Below, in pieces: positions 36,269 through 44,269 of a stretch of 64,000 nt of DNA. Where the stretch lies: assembly GCA_944363505.1 (NCBI GenBank), contig CALVUD010000001.1, positions 21,633 through 85,632 of the forward strand, written 5' to 3'. Each line of letters begins with the position of its first letter. Position 1 is the stretch's first letter. This DNA is from an uncultured Clostridia bacterium (GTDB taxonomy: Bacteria; Bacillota; Clostridia; Christensenellales; DTU072). Below the pieces are notes generated by a model. That model was not told where the DNA came from and searched no databases. It saw nothing but the letters and a program-made list of their open reading frames with translations. Made by a program: the position numbers and the translations under genes.

Positions 36269-36520
36269 ACTTGATTTATCATTGCCTGTATTCTACTTCT
36301 TAAACTTTTTACGATAAATTGAGTTAATATCCCGGAGCGCATTTGACCACATAAATTTATTTATTACATGGTCATTGGGAGGGCTGATAAATCGGCAATA
36401 AGTCAAAATCTGCCCGTTCCCGGTATGGTGAGGGATTTAATTCGGGAACGGAAAGGATAAGCGATACGTAAGGCGTATCGGATAATTAAAAACCGACATA
36501 GAATGTCGGTTTTTAATTTT
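36262..36520 (+). ncRNA. Candidate structured small RNA with strong terminator
   Basis: A transcript from the second repeat promoter would run to a perfect 14-pair terminator (36486-36499 with 36503-36516, TTAAAAACCGACAT). Several paired arms lie between: CCGTTCCCG (36414-36422) with CGGGAACGG (36443-36451); CGATACG (36462-36468) with CGTATCG (36474-36480); GATTTATC (36273-36280) with GATAAATC (36386-36393). It matches no RNA family that I recognise. An unsupported 30-codon frame (36368-36460, no ribosome binding site) overlaps it and is the alternative reading. Confidence 0.5.
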
Positions 36521-36585
36521 ATAGAGCGGGTACGAGTATGCCTCGGCGACGTTTTAGCTTTGTAAATAATTTATTCACGTTCGTT

Positions 36586-36615
36586 GTCAAATAGGGAATA
36601 TTACCGGAATACACT
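36586..36615 (+). promoter_or_regulatory. Possible sigma E-type promoter of the spoIIIA operon
   Basis: GTCAAAT (36586-36592), about 15 bases and AATACACT (36608-36615) resemble the mother-cell sigma E consensus (-35 near GTCATAT, -10 near CATACAMT). The GTG start of spoIIIAA is seven bases after the -10 element. Confidence 0.45.
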
Positions 36616-36621
36616 TTTAGC

Positions 36622-37437
36622 GTGCTTAAACTTTTAGGAGAACAAATTTACGCCGCCGTCGTAAAAGCGGTGCCGTTGAACGCAGTTACCGAAATAAGGC
36701 TAAGACGCGGAGAAAAGGCTTTCGTAAAACACGCCTCGGGCGGGAAATTCGCGGAGTACAGATGCAGCTCCGAGGATATCGCCGCCGTTTTGAAACGCGC
36801 TACGATGTCGTCGCTTTACGCGTACCAAGAGGAACTCAAAAACGGATACGTTCATTATTCGAAAGGCGTAAGGATAGGCGTGGCGGGCGAAGGAGTGGTC
36901 GAATCGGGGAAAATAATAACCTATAAGAATTTTACGTCCCTGACCGTAAGGATACCGCACGAGGTCGTCGGAGCCGCGGACAGGATACTTAACATCCTCA
37001 ACCCGTTCGAAAATCTTTTGGTGATCTCTCCGCCTTACGGCGGGAAAACGACGCTTTTAAGGGACGTTGCCAGGATCTTGAGCGAAAACGGGGATACTTT
37101 GATACTTGACGAGCGCGGAGAATTTTTTGCGGGCGGAGCGCGTTTCGGGCCTCGCGCCGACTTTATCGTGAACACTCCGAAGCGTCTTGCCGCAGAGGGC
37201 GCCATACGCGCGCTGAACCCCGAGATCATAGTCATGGACGAAATTTTTCCGTACGTAGATATGCCCGTCATACGCGATATCGCCTCGAGCGGCGTAAAAA
37301 TCGCCGCAAGTATCCACTCCGATTCCGTCGAAAGCGTTCTGAAACGCTTTCCCGAAGTCAGGGAACTGTTTTCTTACGCCGTGGTGCTGACGCATATTCC
37401 GCGCGCGGGCAGCATAAAATCGGTAACAAGGTTGTAA
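36622..37437 (+). CDS. spoIIIAA: Stage III sporulation protein AA (ATPase)
   Basis: A 271-residue secretion-type ATPase. ISPPYGGKTTLLRDVARIL is Walker A, and PEIIVMDEIFPYVDM holds Walker B; AASIHSDS resembles the downstream His box. It powers the SpoIIIA-SpoIIQ channel between mother cell and forespore. The start is GTG without a ribosome binding site, just after a possible sigma E promoter. It is the first of eight spoIIIA genes, most of which overlap. Confidence 0.95.
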   Translation: MLKLLGEQIYAAVVKAVPLNAVTEIRLRRGEKAFVKHASGGKFAEYRCSSEDIAAVLKRATMSSLYAYQEELKNGYVHYSKGVRIGVAGEGVVESGKIITYKNFTSLTVRIPHEVVGAADRILNILNPFENLLVISPPYGGKTTLLRDVARILSENGDTLILDERGEFFAGGARFGPRADFIVNTPKRLAAEGAIRALNPEIIVMDEIFPYVDMPVIRDIASSGVKIAASIHSDSVESVLKRFPEVRELFSYAVVLTHIPRAGSIKSVTRL

Positions 37438-37913
37438 TGCTGGGGATAATACTTGCCGCGGTGGGGCTTCTGATATGCGTTTATATAGGCTTGGCCGTCG
37501 ACAATTATTACAAATCGCGGCTGAATACCGTCAGGGATTATCTGGCGTTCGTGAGATTCTCCGAGCGCGAAACGGAGTTCCTGAAAACGGACATGCCCGC
37601 GCTATTATCGGGCTTCGAGTGTAAATCGGAGTTCAAAAAAATGATAACCGAGGCGAGCGGAAAGCTTTCGGAAGGCGGGACGGCGGAGTGCGCCTCCGAC
37701 AGACTGAAAAAGGAGGACCTCGAGAAGGTAAACGCCTTTTTGAAGGGACTATCCGAAACCGATTACGTTTCCCGCGCCGCTTTGTTCAGGTATTCGATAA
37801 GTATCGCGGAAAACATGGAAAAGGTTGCCGAAAAAGAAAAAAAACAAAAGGGGGAACTTATAAAAAAACTGATGTTTTTACTTGGCGTCGGTTTGGTGAT
37901 ATTGGCTATATGA
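37437..37913 (+). CDS. spoIIIAB: Stage III sporulation protein AB
   Basis: A 158-residue protein with an N-terminal helix (about 2-22), a cytoplasmic helical domain and a C-terminal hydrophobic end (LMFLLGVGLVILAI), similar to GspF-like SpoIIIAB. The Lys/Glu-rich stretch AEKEKKQKGELIKKL precedes the last helix, as in the family. It shares a base with spoIIIAA and overlaps spoIIIAC by four. Confidence 0.93.
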   Translation: MLGIILAAVGLLICVYIGLAVDNYYKSRLNTVRDYLAFVRFSERETEFLKTDMPALLSGFECKSEFKKMITEASGKLSEGGTAECASDRLKKEDLEKVNAFLKGLSETDYVSRAALFRYSISIAENMEKVAEKEKKQKGELIKKLMFLLGVGLVILAI

Positions 37914-38110
37914 CGGGACTGGAAACCATCTTCAAAATAGCCGGCGTGGGTATTCTCGCCGCAGTCATAAATTCGATACTCGAAAAAAGCGATAAACGCG
38001 AACTGACCACGTTCGTCACTTTGACCGCGCTTATCATCGTGCTGGTAATGGTGATAGAAATGCTCAGCGGTCTTTTCAACAGTATCCGGTCGCTTTTCAA
38101 TCTGTACTGA
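37910..38110 (+). CDS. spoIIIAC: Stage III sporulation protein AC
   Basis: A 66-residue membrane protein with two helices, beginning MTGLETIFKIAGVGIL and containing EKSDKRELTTFVTL, the SpoIIIAC signature. It is a component of the mother-cell side of the feeding-tube channel. The ATG overlaps the spoIIIAB stop; the length matches the family. Confidence 0.93.
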   Translation: MTGLETIFKIAGVGILAAVINSILEKSDKRELTTFVTLTALIIVLVMVIEMLSGLFNSIRSLFNLY

Positions 38111-38111
38111 T

Positions 38112-38498
38112 GTGGGAATAGTCAGGGTAATTCTGATAGCTTTCGTAGGGCTTATAACGGTCGGCGTACTGAGGGAAGTCAAACCGTCTTTGGCCGCTGT
38201 TGCGGGGATTGTAACGGGTATAGTGATAATTTATTCGCTTTTGGACGAATTTACCCTGATAATCGACAGCTTCAAGGAATTGACCTCGCTCGCTCAGATC
38301 GACAACGCGCTCGTGAAAACGATAGTAAAAATAATCGGCATAGGATACCTGACGGAATTCAGCGCGGGTATCGCGGAAGATTACGGCTCCGCTTCGATAG
38401 CGAAAAAAGTGGAGTTCGGAGGTAAGATATGCATAGCGGTCCTGGCGTTGCCCGTCATTACGGGGCTTGTAAACACAATCGTAAGCTTGGTAAAATAA
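38112..38498 (+). CDS. spoIIIAD: Stage III sporulation protein AD
   Basis: A 128-residue membrane protein with about four helices. LREVKPSLAAVAGIVTGIVIIY and IGIGYLTEFSAGIAEDYG (first split at Gly-Ile) mark the SpoIIIAD family. It starts with GTG one base after the spoIIIAC stop and has no clear ribosome binding site, so it probably depends on coupling. The next gene starts 70 bases inside it. Confidence 0.93.
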   Translation: MGIVRVILIAFVGLITVGVLREVKPSLAAVAGIVTGIVIIYSLLDEFTLIIDSFKELTSLAQIDNALVKTIVKIIGIGYLTEFSAGIAEDYGSASIAKKVEFGGKICIAVLALPVITGLVNTIVSLVK

Positions 38499-39703
38499 CC
38501 TTTATCGTCGCGGCGGTTTTCCTGTTATCCGTTATAGTTTCGTTTACCTCGTTTCGAGGAGAAAACGGTGTGAAAATCGCATACGCCGACGACGAGGACA
38601 AACTCGACGAAATCGAAAAGGATATAAACGAAGAAATAGACCGCGAACTCGACTTGCTGATCTCGGAAGAACTGGACGAATATTTTAAAAACTCCGCTTC
38701 GCGCGTGGACGGATTCGGCGGTTCGCTGAAAAGTTTCATCAAATCGGTCATTGACGGCGAAAATTCCATTTCCGCGAACGATTTGTTGGATTACGCGTGG
38801 GAGTCGTTCAAAAAGGGGCTTGCCGGCGCCGTGGCGTCGGTCGCGGTACTCGTGGTACTGTCTGTTTTAGGAGGAATGTCGGACGCGCTGACGGGCGGAT
38901 TCAAACGTCAATCAACTAAACAAATCGTATATTTTGCGATATACGCGGGCGTAGTCGCTTCGCTTGCGGGCATCATAGCTTCTTTAAGCGGCGGAGTAAC
39001 CGAAGCCATCTCGGATCTGAATACGCTCGTTTCCTATTCCGCTCCCGTGTTCGCCACGTTATTGACGGCGTTAGGCGGGGTGGGCGGCGCGGAAATGCTC
39101 GCGCCTTTTACGCTGCTCGTCAGCGGAGTCGTAGTCAACGTAATCAACGCGCTTATAATTCCTTTGTTTTTCGCTTCGGTGGTATTTACTATAATAGGCA
39201 ACCTCAGCGACTCGGTAAAACTCGGAAAACTCACCAAAGCCGTAAAATCGATAGGCGGGTGGATCCTCGGTATAATGTTCGGACTGGTAACGACGTTTGC
39301 AAGCATTCAAGGCATTGTGGGCGCGGGAATAGATACCGTCGCGGTCAAAAGCGCCAAATTCGCGCTGTCGAGCTATGTCCCGATCCTCGGCGGATATCTG
39401 TCCGAAGGCTTCGATATAGTGATGGCTAGCGGCGTGCTGATAAAAAACGCTTTGGGACTCGGTGTGTTCGTAGTATTGGTCCTTACCGTAACCGTACCTA
39501 TAATAAAGATGGTGCTGTTTTCGGCGATATTGAAGCTGACCGCCGGCATTATTGAACCAGTCGGAGACCCGAAAATTTCGGAATTGATATATAATACCGC
39601 ATCGAACATAAATCTTTTAATCGCATGCGTTGCGGGAGTGGGCTTTTTGATCTTCGTTATGCTGATGCTTGTCATCGGAGCGTTCAACGTGGGCATGTTA
39701 TGA
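38429..39703 (+). CDS. spoIIIAE: Stage III sporulation protein AE
   Basis: A 424-residue multi-span membrane protein with an N-terminal signal-like helix (about 23-40), an acidic extracytoplasmic segment and some eight helices. The conserved GGMSDALTGGF, GGVGGAEMLAPF and YVPILGGYLSEGFD motifs support SpoIIIAE. The ATG at 38429 is preceded by a strong GGAGGT (38418-38423) at five-base spacing, although it lies 70 bases inside spoIIIAD; no later in-frame start exists before the helix. Its stop overlaps spoIIIAF (ATGA). Confidence 0.93.
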   Translation: MHSGPGVARHYGACKHNRKLGKITFIVAAVFLLSVIVSFTSFRGENGVKIAYADDEDKLDEIEKDINEEIDRELDLLISEELDEYFKNSASRVDGFGGSLKSFIKSVIDGENSISANDLLDYAWESFKKGLAGAVASVAVLVVLSVLGGMSDALTGGFKRQSTKQIVYFAIYAGVVASLAGIIASLSGGVTEAISDLNTLVSYSAPVFATLLTALGGVGGAEMLAPFTLLVSGVVVNVINALIIPLFFASVVFTIIGNLSDSVKLGKLTKAVKSIGGWILGIMFGLVTTFASIQGIVGAGIDTVAVKSAKFALSSYVPILGGYLSEGFDIVMASGVLIKNALGLGVFVVLVLTVTVPIIKMVLFSAILKLTAGIIEPVGDPKISELIYNTASNINLLIACVAGVGFLIFVMLMLVIGAFNVGML

Positions 39704-40191
39704 GTCTTACCGCCTGGGTCATAAGCATTACCGCGGCTATTGCCGTCGGCACGCTCGCAGACATAATTCTTGCGGACGGAAACACTAAAAAGTTCGTAAA
39801 AAGCGTTACCGCGCTGATAGTTTTCGCGGTAATAATAGCGCCTCTGCCGAAGCTCTTCGGCGGTTCTTTCGACGCGGAAACGATTCTGTCCGAAACCGAA
39901 AATCAACAATATCTTGCCGAGGTAGCTATTTCCAAAGCCGAATTCAAAGCCGAAAATCTGGAAAGAAAACTCGAATCGATAGGCGTAAAAAAAGCAGAGG
40001 TCGTAATTCATTTGACAGGCTACGACTCCGATTCCGAAACAGCCGCTGTCATAGTCGATATTTCGGCTTCGGGCAGTGTGTCGGCGTCGGACTCCGAAAT
40101 AAAAGCGTTTGCCGCGGCATATCTTTCGGTCGATACGAATAAAGTTTTTATAACGGGAAGAAATGATGGAAAAAATCAAGGAACTGATTAA
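39700..40191 (+). CDS. spoIIIAF: Stage III sporulation protein AF
   Basis: A 163-residue protein with two N-terminal helices (about 5-25 and 35-53) and a soluble C-terminal domain that ends in AYLSVDTNKVFI, typical of SpoIIIAF ring-forming proteins. I chose the ATG overlapping the spoIIIAE stop; an earlier in-frame ATG lies inside spoIIIAE. It overlaps spoIIIAG by 29 bases. Confidence 0.92.
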   Translation: MSLTAWVISITAAIAVGTLADIILADGNTKKFVKSVTALIVFAVIIAPLPKLFGGSFDAETILSETENQQYLAEVAISKAEFKAENLERKLESIGVKKAEVVIHLTGYDSDSETAAVIVDISASGSVSASDSEIKAFAAAYLSVDTNKVFITGRNDGKNQGTD

Positions 40192-40684
40192 AAAAATCCG
40201 CGGAATAAAAAATATAGAAATTATTATCGGGTTGGTCATAATTGCGATAGTCATAATAATATACTCTACCGTAAGCACCTTAAAAGCCGACAAACAAGCC
40301 GATACCGCAGGGGATATAACTACGGAACTCGAGGCAAGACTCGAAGCCATTCTGTCCGAGATAGAAGGCGCGGGAAAGGTTGACGTAATGATAACATACG
40401 CGACTACCGAGAATAAGATCACGGCGACTTCGACGAACACTCACTCGACCACAACGGTTTCGGGAAATTCCGAAACGACGACCGTAACCACGACTACATC
40501 TCCGGTGATGCAAGGTTCTTCCGCAGTGGTCTTGGGCGAACAGATGCCGGAAATCATAGGCGTTTTGGTGGTCGCCGAAGGCGCTAAGGACATAAAAGTG
40601 CAACTAAAACTCAGAGACGCCGTTTCGACGGTTCTGGGTATCAATCCGAATACGATACAAATACTAACAAGGAGAGCAGTATGA
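40163..40684 (+). CDS. spoIIIAG: Stage III sporulation protein AG
   Basis: A 173-residue protein with one membrane helix (about 18-35), a linker, and the ring-building motif region with LEAILSEIEGAGKVDVMITY (split at Gly-Ala). A Thr/Ser-rich insertion (about 80-115) lies in the position of the beta-triangle insertion of other SpoIIIAG rings; the C-terminus LGINPNTIQILTRR is typical. SpoIIIAG forms a large ring in the intermembrane space. It overlaps spoIIIAH (ATGA-like). Confidence 0.94.
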   Translation: MMEKIKELIKKIRGIKNIEIIIGLVIIAIVIIIYSTVSTLKADKQADTAGDITTELEARLEAILSEIEGAGKVDVMITYATTENKITATSTNTHSTTTVSGNSETTTVTTTTSPVMQGSSAVVLGEQMPEIIGVLVVAEGAKDIKVQLKLRDAVSTVLGINPNTIQILTRRAV

Positions 40685-41199
40685 AAAATAAACTAGCAAA
40701 GCTGAAAGAAAGCATCAAAGCCAACAAGAAAAAGATTATCGTCGTTGTGACGATGGTGGCGTTACTTGTTGCAACCGGCTGTTTGAATTACTTCCTTAAC
40801 GTCAAGCAGCAAGACGGACAGCCCGCGGGCACCGATCAGACGGTTACCGCCGAAACCTTCTTCTCGACGTATCGCACGGACAGAGAAGAAACCAGAAGTC
40901 AGGAACTTCAGTATCTCGACGAAATAATCGCGTCGGCTTCTTCTTCCGAAGCTGCGATCGCGTCCGCCGAGGAACAGAAACTTCTGATCACGGGAGCGAT
41001 GGAAACCGAACTCGTGCTCGAAGGACTGATCAAAGCCAAAGGCTTCGAGGACTGCGTAGTTACCATGAGCACCGAAAACGTTAACGTGGTGGTTATGGAC
41101 GAGGAGCTTACGCTGGAAGAATCCGCCCAAATACTGGATATCATCGTCAGCGAAACAGATTTTACTGCTCCCAACGTGGTGATAATCCCTTATGTATAA
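40681..41199 (+). CDS. spoIIIAH: Stage III sporulation protein AH
   Basis: A 172-residue protein with one N-terminal membrane helix (about 19-38) and a soluble YscJ-like domain; SQELQYLDEIIAS and GFEDCVVTMSTENVNVVV are typical of SpoIIIAH, which binds forespore SpoIIQ across the septum. No spoIIQ gene is in the window. The gene is the last of the operon, and a terminator follows. Confidence 0.94.
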   Translation: MKNKLAKLKESIKANKKKIIVVVTMVALLVATGCLNYFLNVKQQDGQPAGTDQTVTAETFFSTYRTDREETRSQELQYLDEIIASASSSEAAIASAEEQKLLITGAMETELVLEGLIKAKGFEDCVVTMSTENVNVVVMDEELTLEESAQILDIIVSETDFTAPNVVIIPYV

Positions 41200-41254
41200 A
41201 ATCGCTTTTACCAAAATGATTTAAAGGGTTGAAACCGTCACTGACGACAGTATT

Positions 41255-41290
41255 GAAAAAGGGCTTGTTCCGCCGAGCAAGCTCTTTTTC
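41255..41290 (+). terminator. Terminator of the spoIIIA operon
   Basis: GAAAAAGGGCTTG (41255-41267) pairs with CAAGCTCTTTTTC (41278-41290), one G-T pair, with more T after. Confidence 0.88.
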
Positions 41291-41368
41291 GTTTTTGTCG
41301 GATCGAGGATCTGACAGGCGATACACGGAATAAGATAGCGATACCTGTTCAAATTCTGTTGTAAATAA

Positions 41369-41397
41369 TTGCTAAAGCGCGGCGAATGTGCTATCAT
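41369..41397 (+). promoter_or_regulatory. Promoter of the asp23 gene, predicted leaderless
   Basis: TTGCTA (41369-41374), a 17-base spacer and TATCAT (41392-41397). Six bases then the ATG at 41404; no ribosome binding site. Confidence 0.65.
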
Positions 41398-41403
41398 ATC
41401 GCT

Positions 41404-41736
41404 ATGGAAGAGATGAAACCACAGGTTGTCGAACAGTATTCCACGTTGATCGCGTCGGTTGCGAACGAATCGTTCCGTAAGGTCGAGGGCGTTACCCGCC
41501 TTGATGGCGCTGCGAAATACCGCTTCGGAATCAAGACGTTGAAAAACACGAATTGTCATGTTTACATTGTCGGTACAGACGAGGTCATTATCGATATTTT
41601 CGTCAACGTCGATTACGGTTATTCCATTCCGGAGACCGTCTGCCAGCTTCAGGAAACCATCAAAAACGACGTGGAGGAAGCCACCAAGTTCCGCGTCAAA
41701 AAAGTCAACGTTACGGTGGACAACATAAATTTATAA
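41404..41736 (+). CDS. Asp23/Gls24 family envelope stress protein (YqhY-like)
   Basis: A 110-residue protein of the Asp23 family: SVANESFRKVEGVTRLDG and VIIDIFVNVDYGYSIPETVCQ (split at Val) are characteristic. The position directly before nusB matches B. subtilis YqhY, which is linked to control of lipid synthesis; the exact role is unknown. I chose the ATG at 41404 from the promoter geometry; the in-frame ATG at 41386 lies upstream of the -10 box and cannot be in such a transcript. The stop shares a base with nusB. Confidence 0.92.
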   Translation: MEEMKPQVVEQYSTLIASVANESFRKVEGVTRLDGAAKYRFGIKTLKNTNCHVYIVGTDEVIIDIFVNVDYGYSIPETVCQLQETIKNDVEEATKFRVKKVNVTVDNINL

Positions 41737-42143
41737 TGCAATACCGGAAAAAAGCGCGCGACAGCGTATATAAACTCGTTTTTGAATATCTGTTCCTGGG
41801 GCGTGAAAACCCCAGGACGTTAGCTATTATGACGGCAGTAGACATGCCCGGGAGCGAGTCGGAATACATCACCGCGGTTTACCGCGGAGTTATCGAGCAT
41901 GCTGATGAGCTGAAGGAAACCGTTTCAAAATACGCCGTAAATTTCAAGTCCGACAGGATATTCCTTGCGGACATGGCGGCGATGCTGATTGCCGTTTACG
42001 AAATGAAATACATGGACGATATTCCTTTGGGCGTTTCCATCAGCGAAGCGGTGGAACTGGTCAAAACGTATTCAACGGAAAAGTCTTATTCTTACGTGAA
42101 CGGCATTTTGAGTTCCGTGTATAAGGAACTGACCGCGCAATAA
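41736..42143 (+). CDS. nusB: Transcription antitermination factor NusB
   Basis: A 135-residue all-helical protein: ARDSVYKLVFEYLF near the N-terminus, DRIFLADMAAMLIAVYEM and SISEAVELVKTYSTEKSYSYVNGIL (split at Thr) near the C-terminus. It forms the rRNA antitermination complex with NusE. The ATG overlaps the asp23 stop and its TAA overlaps the xseA start. Confidence 0.92.
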   Translation: MQYRKKARDSVYKLVFEYLFLGRENPRTLAIMTAVDMPGSESEYITAVYRGVIEHADELKETVSKYAVNFKSDRIFLADMAAMLIAVYEMKYMDDIPLGVSISEAVELVKTYSTEKSYSYVNGILSSVYKELTAQ

Positions 42144-43345
42144 TGCAAAACAGAAAATACATCACGGTTTCGGAGCTTAATTTTTACCTGAACCGCATAA
42201 TCGACGCCGAAGAACTGCTTCACGACATCTATCTGATGGGCGAAGTCAGCGGCGTAAACACGGTCAAAGGAAATCTGTACTGTACCCTGAAAGACGAGGA
42301 CGCGGCTATACAGGTATGCTGTTTCGGCGTCGAGAAAACGTATTTACCCGAAACGGGCGAACGCGTCCTGATGTTCGGCACTCCCGATTATTACGTCAAA
42401 AGCGGCAGAATGAGCTTCGTCGCCAAACGGATCGAGCCTTTCGGCAGGGGCAAAATGTTTCTGGAACTCGAACTCCTCAGAAAAAAGCTGGAGGCCGAAG
42501 GGCTGTTTTCGGAATCGCACAAAAAAACAATGCCCGCGTTCGTGTTCGAGCTGGGAGTCGTTACCAGCAAGGACGGCGCGGTCATCAAGGATATTTGCAG
42601 TACGGTCCGCAAATACAATAGAATCATCAATATTACGGTGATAGACACCGCAGTCCAGGGTAAAAACGCGCCCGCGGAAATCGTAAAAGCCTTACAACTT
42701 GCGGATATGTGCGGTTTCGATGCGGTTATACTGGCAAGGGGAGGCGGTTCCTACGAGGATCTGATGCCGTTTAATTCCGAAGAAGTAGTTCGCGCGTTAT
42801 ACGAAATGAATACTTTCGTTATCTCCGCGGTAGGACACGAAACGGATTTTACGCTGGCGGATTTTGCGGCGGACATGAGATCTTTGACGCCTACTGCCGC
42901 TGCGGAAGCGGTTACTTTCGACACCGATCAGCTGAAAAAGGACATATTAAAAGACATTGCCGCGGCAGGCAAAAGTCTGAAAACCGCTATCGGAGAAATG
43001 CGGCTCGGTACGGTAAATCTGGTCGGCAGGGTAACATATACAGCGGGAGAAATGCTTTCGAGGCTTTCCAAGAAAGTTTCAGAAACTCTCGCAAAGGCGA
43101 AAGGGGGAATCGAAAGGACGCTCTCTGCAAAAGAACGCGCGCTTGACGGCGTGCTGTCGAAGCTGGACGCGCTCAATCCGGTCAATTTACTTAAAGCGGG
43201 TTATATGCGCGCCGAACGCGGAGGCAAACCGGTTTCCGGCTCCGGAGACGTTAGCGTAGGCGACAAGATCTCGCTTTACGCTTCTTTCGGAAAAATTGAA
43301 GCTACCGTCGACGAAATAAAATTAAATCCCGGAGGTAAAGCATGA
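42143..43345 (+). CDS. xseA: Exodeoxyribonuclease VII large subunit
   Basis: A 400-residue protein. The N-terminal OB fold shows LMGEVSGVNTVKGNLYCTLKD (split at Leu) and the catalytic domain has GAVIKDI, ARGGGSYEDLMPFNSE, AVGHETDFTLADFAADMRS and TPTAAAEA. It degrades single-stranded DNA with XseB. It starts on the last base of nusB, and its end overlaps xseB by four bases. Confidence 0.96.
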   Translation: MQNRKYITVSELNFYLNRIIDAEELLHDIYLMGEVSGVNTVKGNLYCTLKDEDAAIQVCCFGVEKTYLPETGERVLMFGTPDYYVKSGRMSFVAKRIEPFGRGKMFLELELLRKKLEAEGLFSESHKKTMPAFVFELGVVTSKDGAVIKDICSTVRKYNRIINITVIDTAVQGKNAPAEIVKALQLADMCGFDAVILARGGGSYEDLMPFNSEEVVRALYEMNTFVISAVGHETDFTLADFAADMRSLTPTAAAEAVTFDTDQLKKDILKDIAAAGKSLKTAIGEMRLGTVNLVGRVTYTAGEMLSRLSKKVSETLAKAKGGIERTLSAKERALDGVLSKLDALNPVNLLKAGYMRAERGGKPVSGSGDVSVGDKISLYASFGKIEATVDEIKLNPGGKA

Positions 43346-43548
43346 GTTTCGAAAAAGACTTCGAAAGACTTCAGAAATTGGTGGAAAAACTCGAAAACGA
43401 GAATCTGTCCGTGGAAGAAGGTCTGAATCTTTACGACGAAGCGATAAAAGCGGGCAAAAAGTGTATTGACCAGCTGAACGAGGGCAAAGGAAAGCTCGAA
43501 CTTCTGAACAAAGATTTGTCCAGACTTAGTTTGACCGAAGAAGAATGA
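43342..43548 (+). CDS. xseB: Exodeoxyribonuclease VII small subunit
   Basis: A 68-residue helical protein: FEKDFERLQKLVEKLENENLS followed by VEEGLNLYDEAIKAGKKC (first stretch split at Leu-Ser) is the XseB signature. CCGGAGG precedes its ATG. It ends the asp23-nusB-xseAB unit; OLE RNA begins about 80 bases later from its own promoter. Confidence 0.95.
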   Translation: MSFEKDFERLQKLVEKLENENLSVEEGLNLYDEAIKAGKKCIDQLNEGKGKLELLNKDLSRLSLTEEE

Positions 43549-43589
43549 TTTTTTCGGTTTTATCCGAAAAATGTATTTTTCTCAATCAC

Positions 43590-43618
43590 TTGCATATTTT
43601 ATCTGTAAATGATATAAT
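43590..43618 (+). promoter_or_regulatory. Promoter of the OLE RNA
   Basis: TTGCAT (43590-43595), a 17-base spacer and consensus TATAAT (43613-43618); transcription should begin near 43625, about ten bases before the first closing helix of the RNA. Confidence 0.75.
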
Positions 43619-43625
43619 ATATAAC

Positions 43626-44220
43626 AACTTAATAGTGGTGGCGCAGTATTCTAGTCAGGTGCGATACAATCGAAGGCGGGGTTAAAATACCGTTAAAGAG
43701 CATATCGATGAAGTTTCTTGTGTTTGCTTACGTTGCCCAAACGTGGGCTGATGCTGGGAGTTAAGGTTCTTGGGCGACCGGTAACGGCATATCGGTGCCG
43801 ACCCAACTACCGTGGAGACCCATATCGGTGGAGAAAACGGCATTGACGTAAACTCTACTGAATGGGATTAAACCTGCAATGCGGTAAACAAAAGCTGTGT
43901 GCAGAGTAGCTTGCCTTGAGTGAAGTCGTGTGAATTAGGGTGTCGGGCGTCCGAGATTCGCGAACCGAAGACGTCTTTGCCTATGAAACCTTCTTTGCAA
44001 AAGAGGATAAATTGTATCAAATCTGTAAAAGAAATTTTCTAGACTGTTTTAAGCCGAGGATTATAGTGTGCACTAAGTGGCGATTCGGTTAAACGAGGAG
44101 TAATCCCGTTTTGCGCTCCTTGAAAGGAAACTGCTCGGACGGCGACGACGAGTGGAACGCAGGGAAAACCTACCGAACCTGATGGCGCAAGGTTTACTGG
44201 GCTTATTGCCACCATTATTT
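43626..44220 (+). ncRNA. ole: OLE RNA (ornate large extremophilic RNA)
   Basis: About 590 bases without an open frame, preceded by a strong promoter. The ends pair: AGTGGTGGC (43634-43642) with GCCACCATT (44208-44216). Inner helices visible by eye are GTTGCCCAA (43732-43740) with TTGGGCGAC (43770-43778) and CGGCA (43785-43789) with TGCCG (43796-43800). The identification rests on size, structure and position: OLE RNAs lie between xseAB and oapA/tlyA in Firmicutes and are always followed by the OapA membrane protein gene, as here. OLE forms a membrane-bound ribonucleoprotein complex linked to tolerance of stresses such as alcohol, cold and magnesium. The exact 3' end is not marked by a clear terminator. 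Confidence 0.85.
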
Positions 44221-44269
44221 CGTTATATTATCGTTATATAATATCGCTGCATGCAATAAAATTTACGGT

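Noticed and set aside
36181..36290. CRISPR array or phage attachment repeats
   Set aside because: Only two full adjacent units without spacers, and each holds a promoter and operator; no cas genes or integrase nearby.
36262..36520. 6S RNA
   Set aside because: I do not see the long closing arms with a central bubble; only local hairpins plus one long-range pairing. Not excluded without folding.
37688..38110. 140-codon frame that includes spoIIIAC
   Set aside because: Its first half is an out-of-frame part of spoIIIAB; the real spoIIIAC is the 66-residue gene starting at 37910.
43626..44220. RNase P RNA or tmRNA as the identity of the large structured RNA
   Set aside because: I see no RNase P core motifs or tmRNA tag frame, and the neighbours (xseB, OapA-like gene, tlyA) point to OLE. 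A covariance search would settle it.
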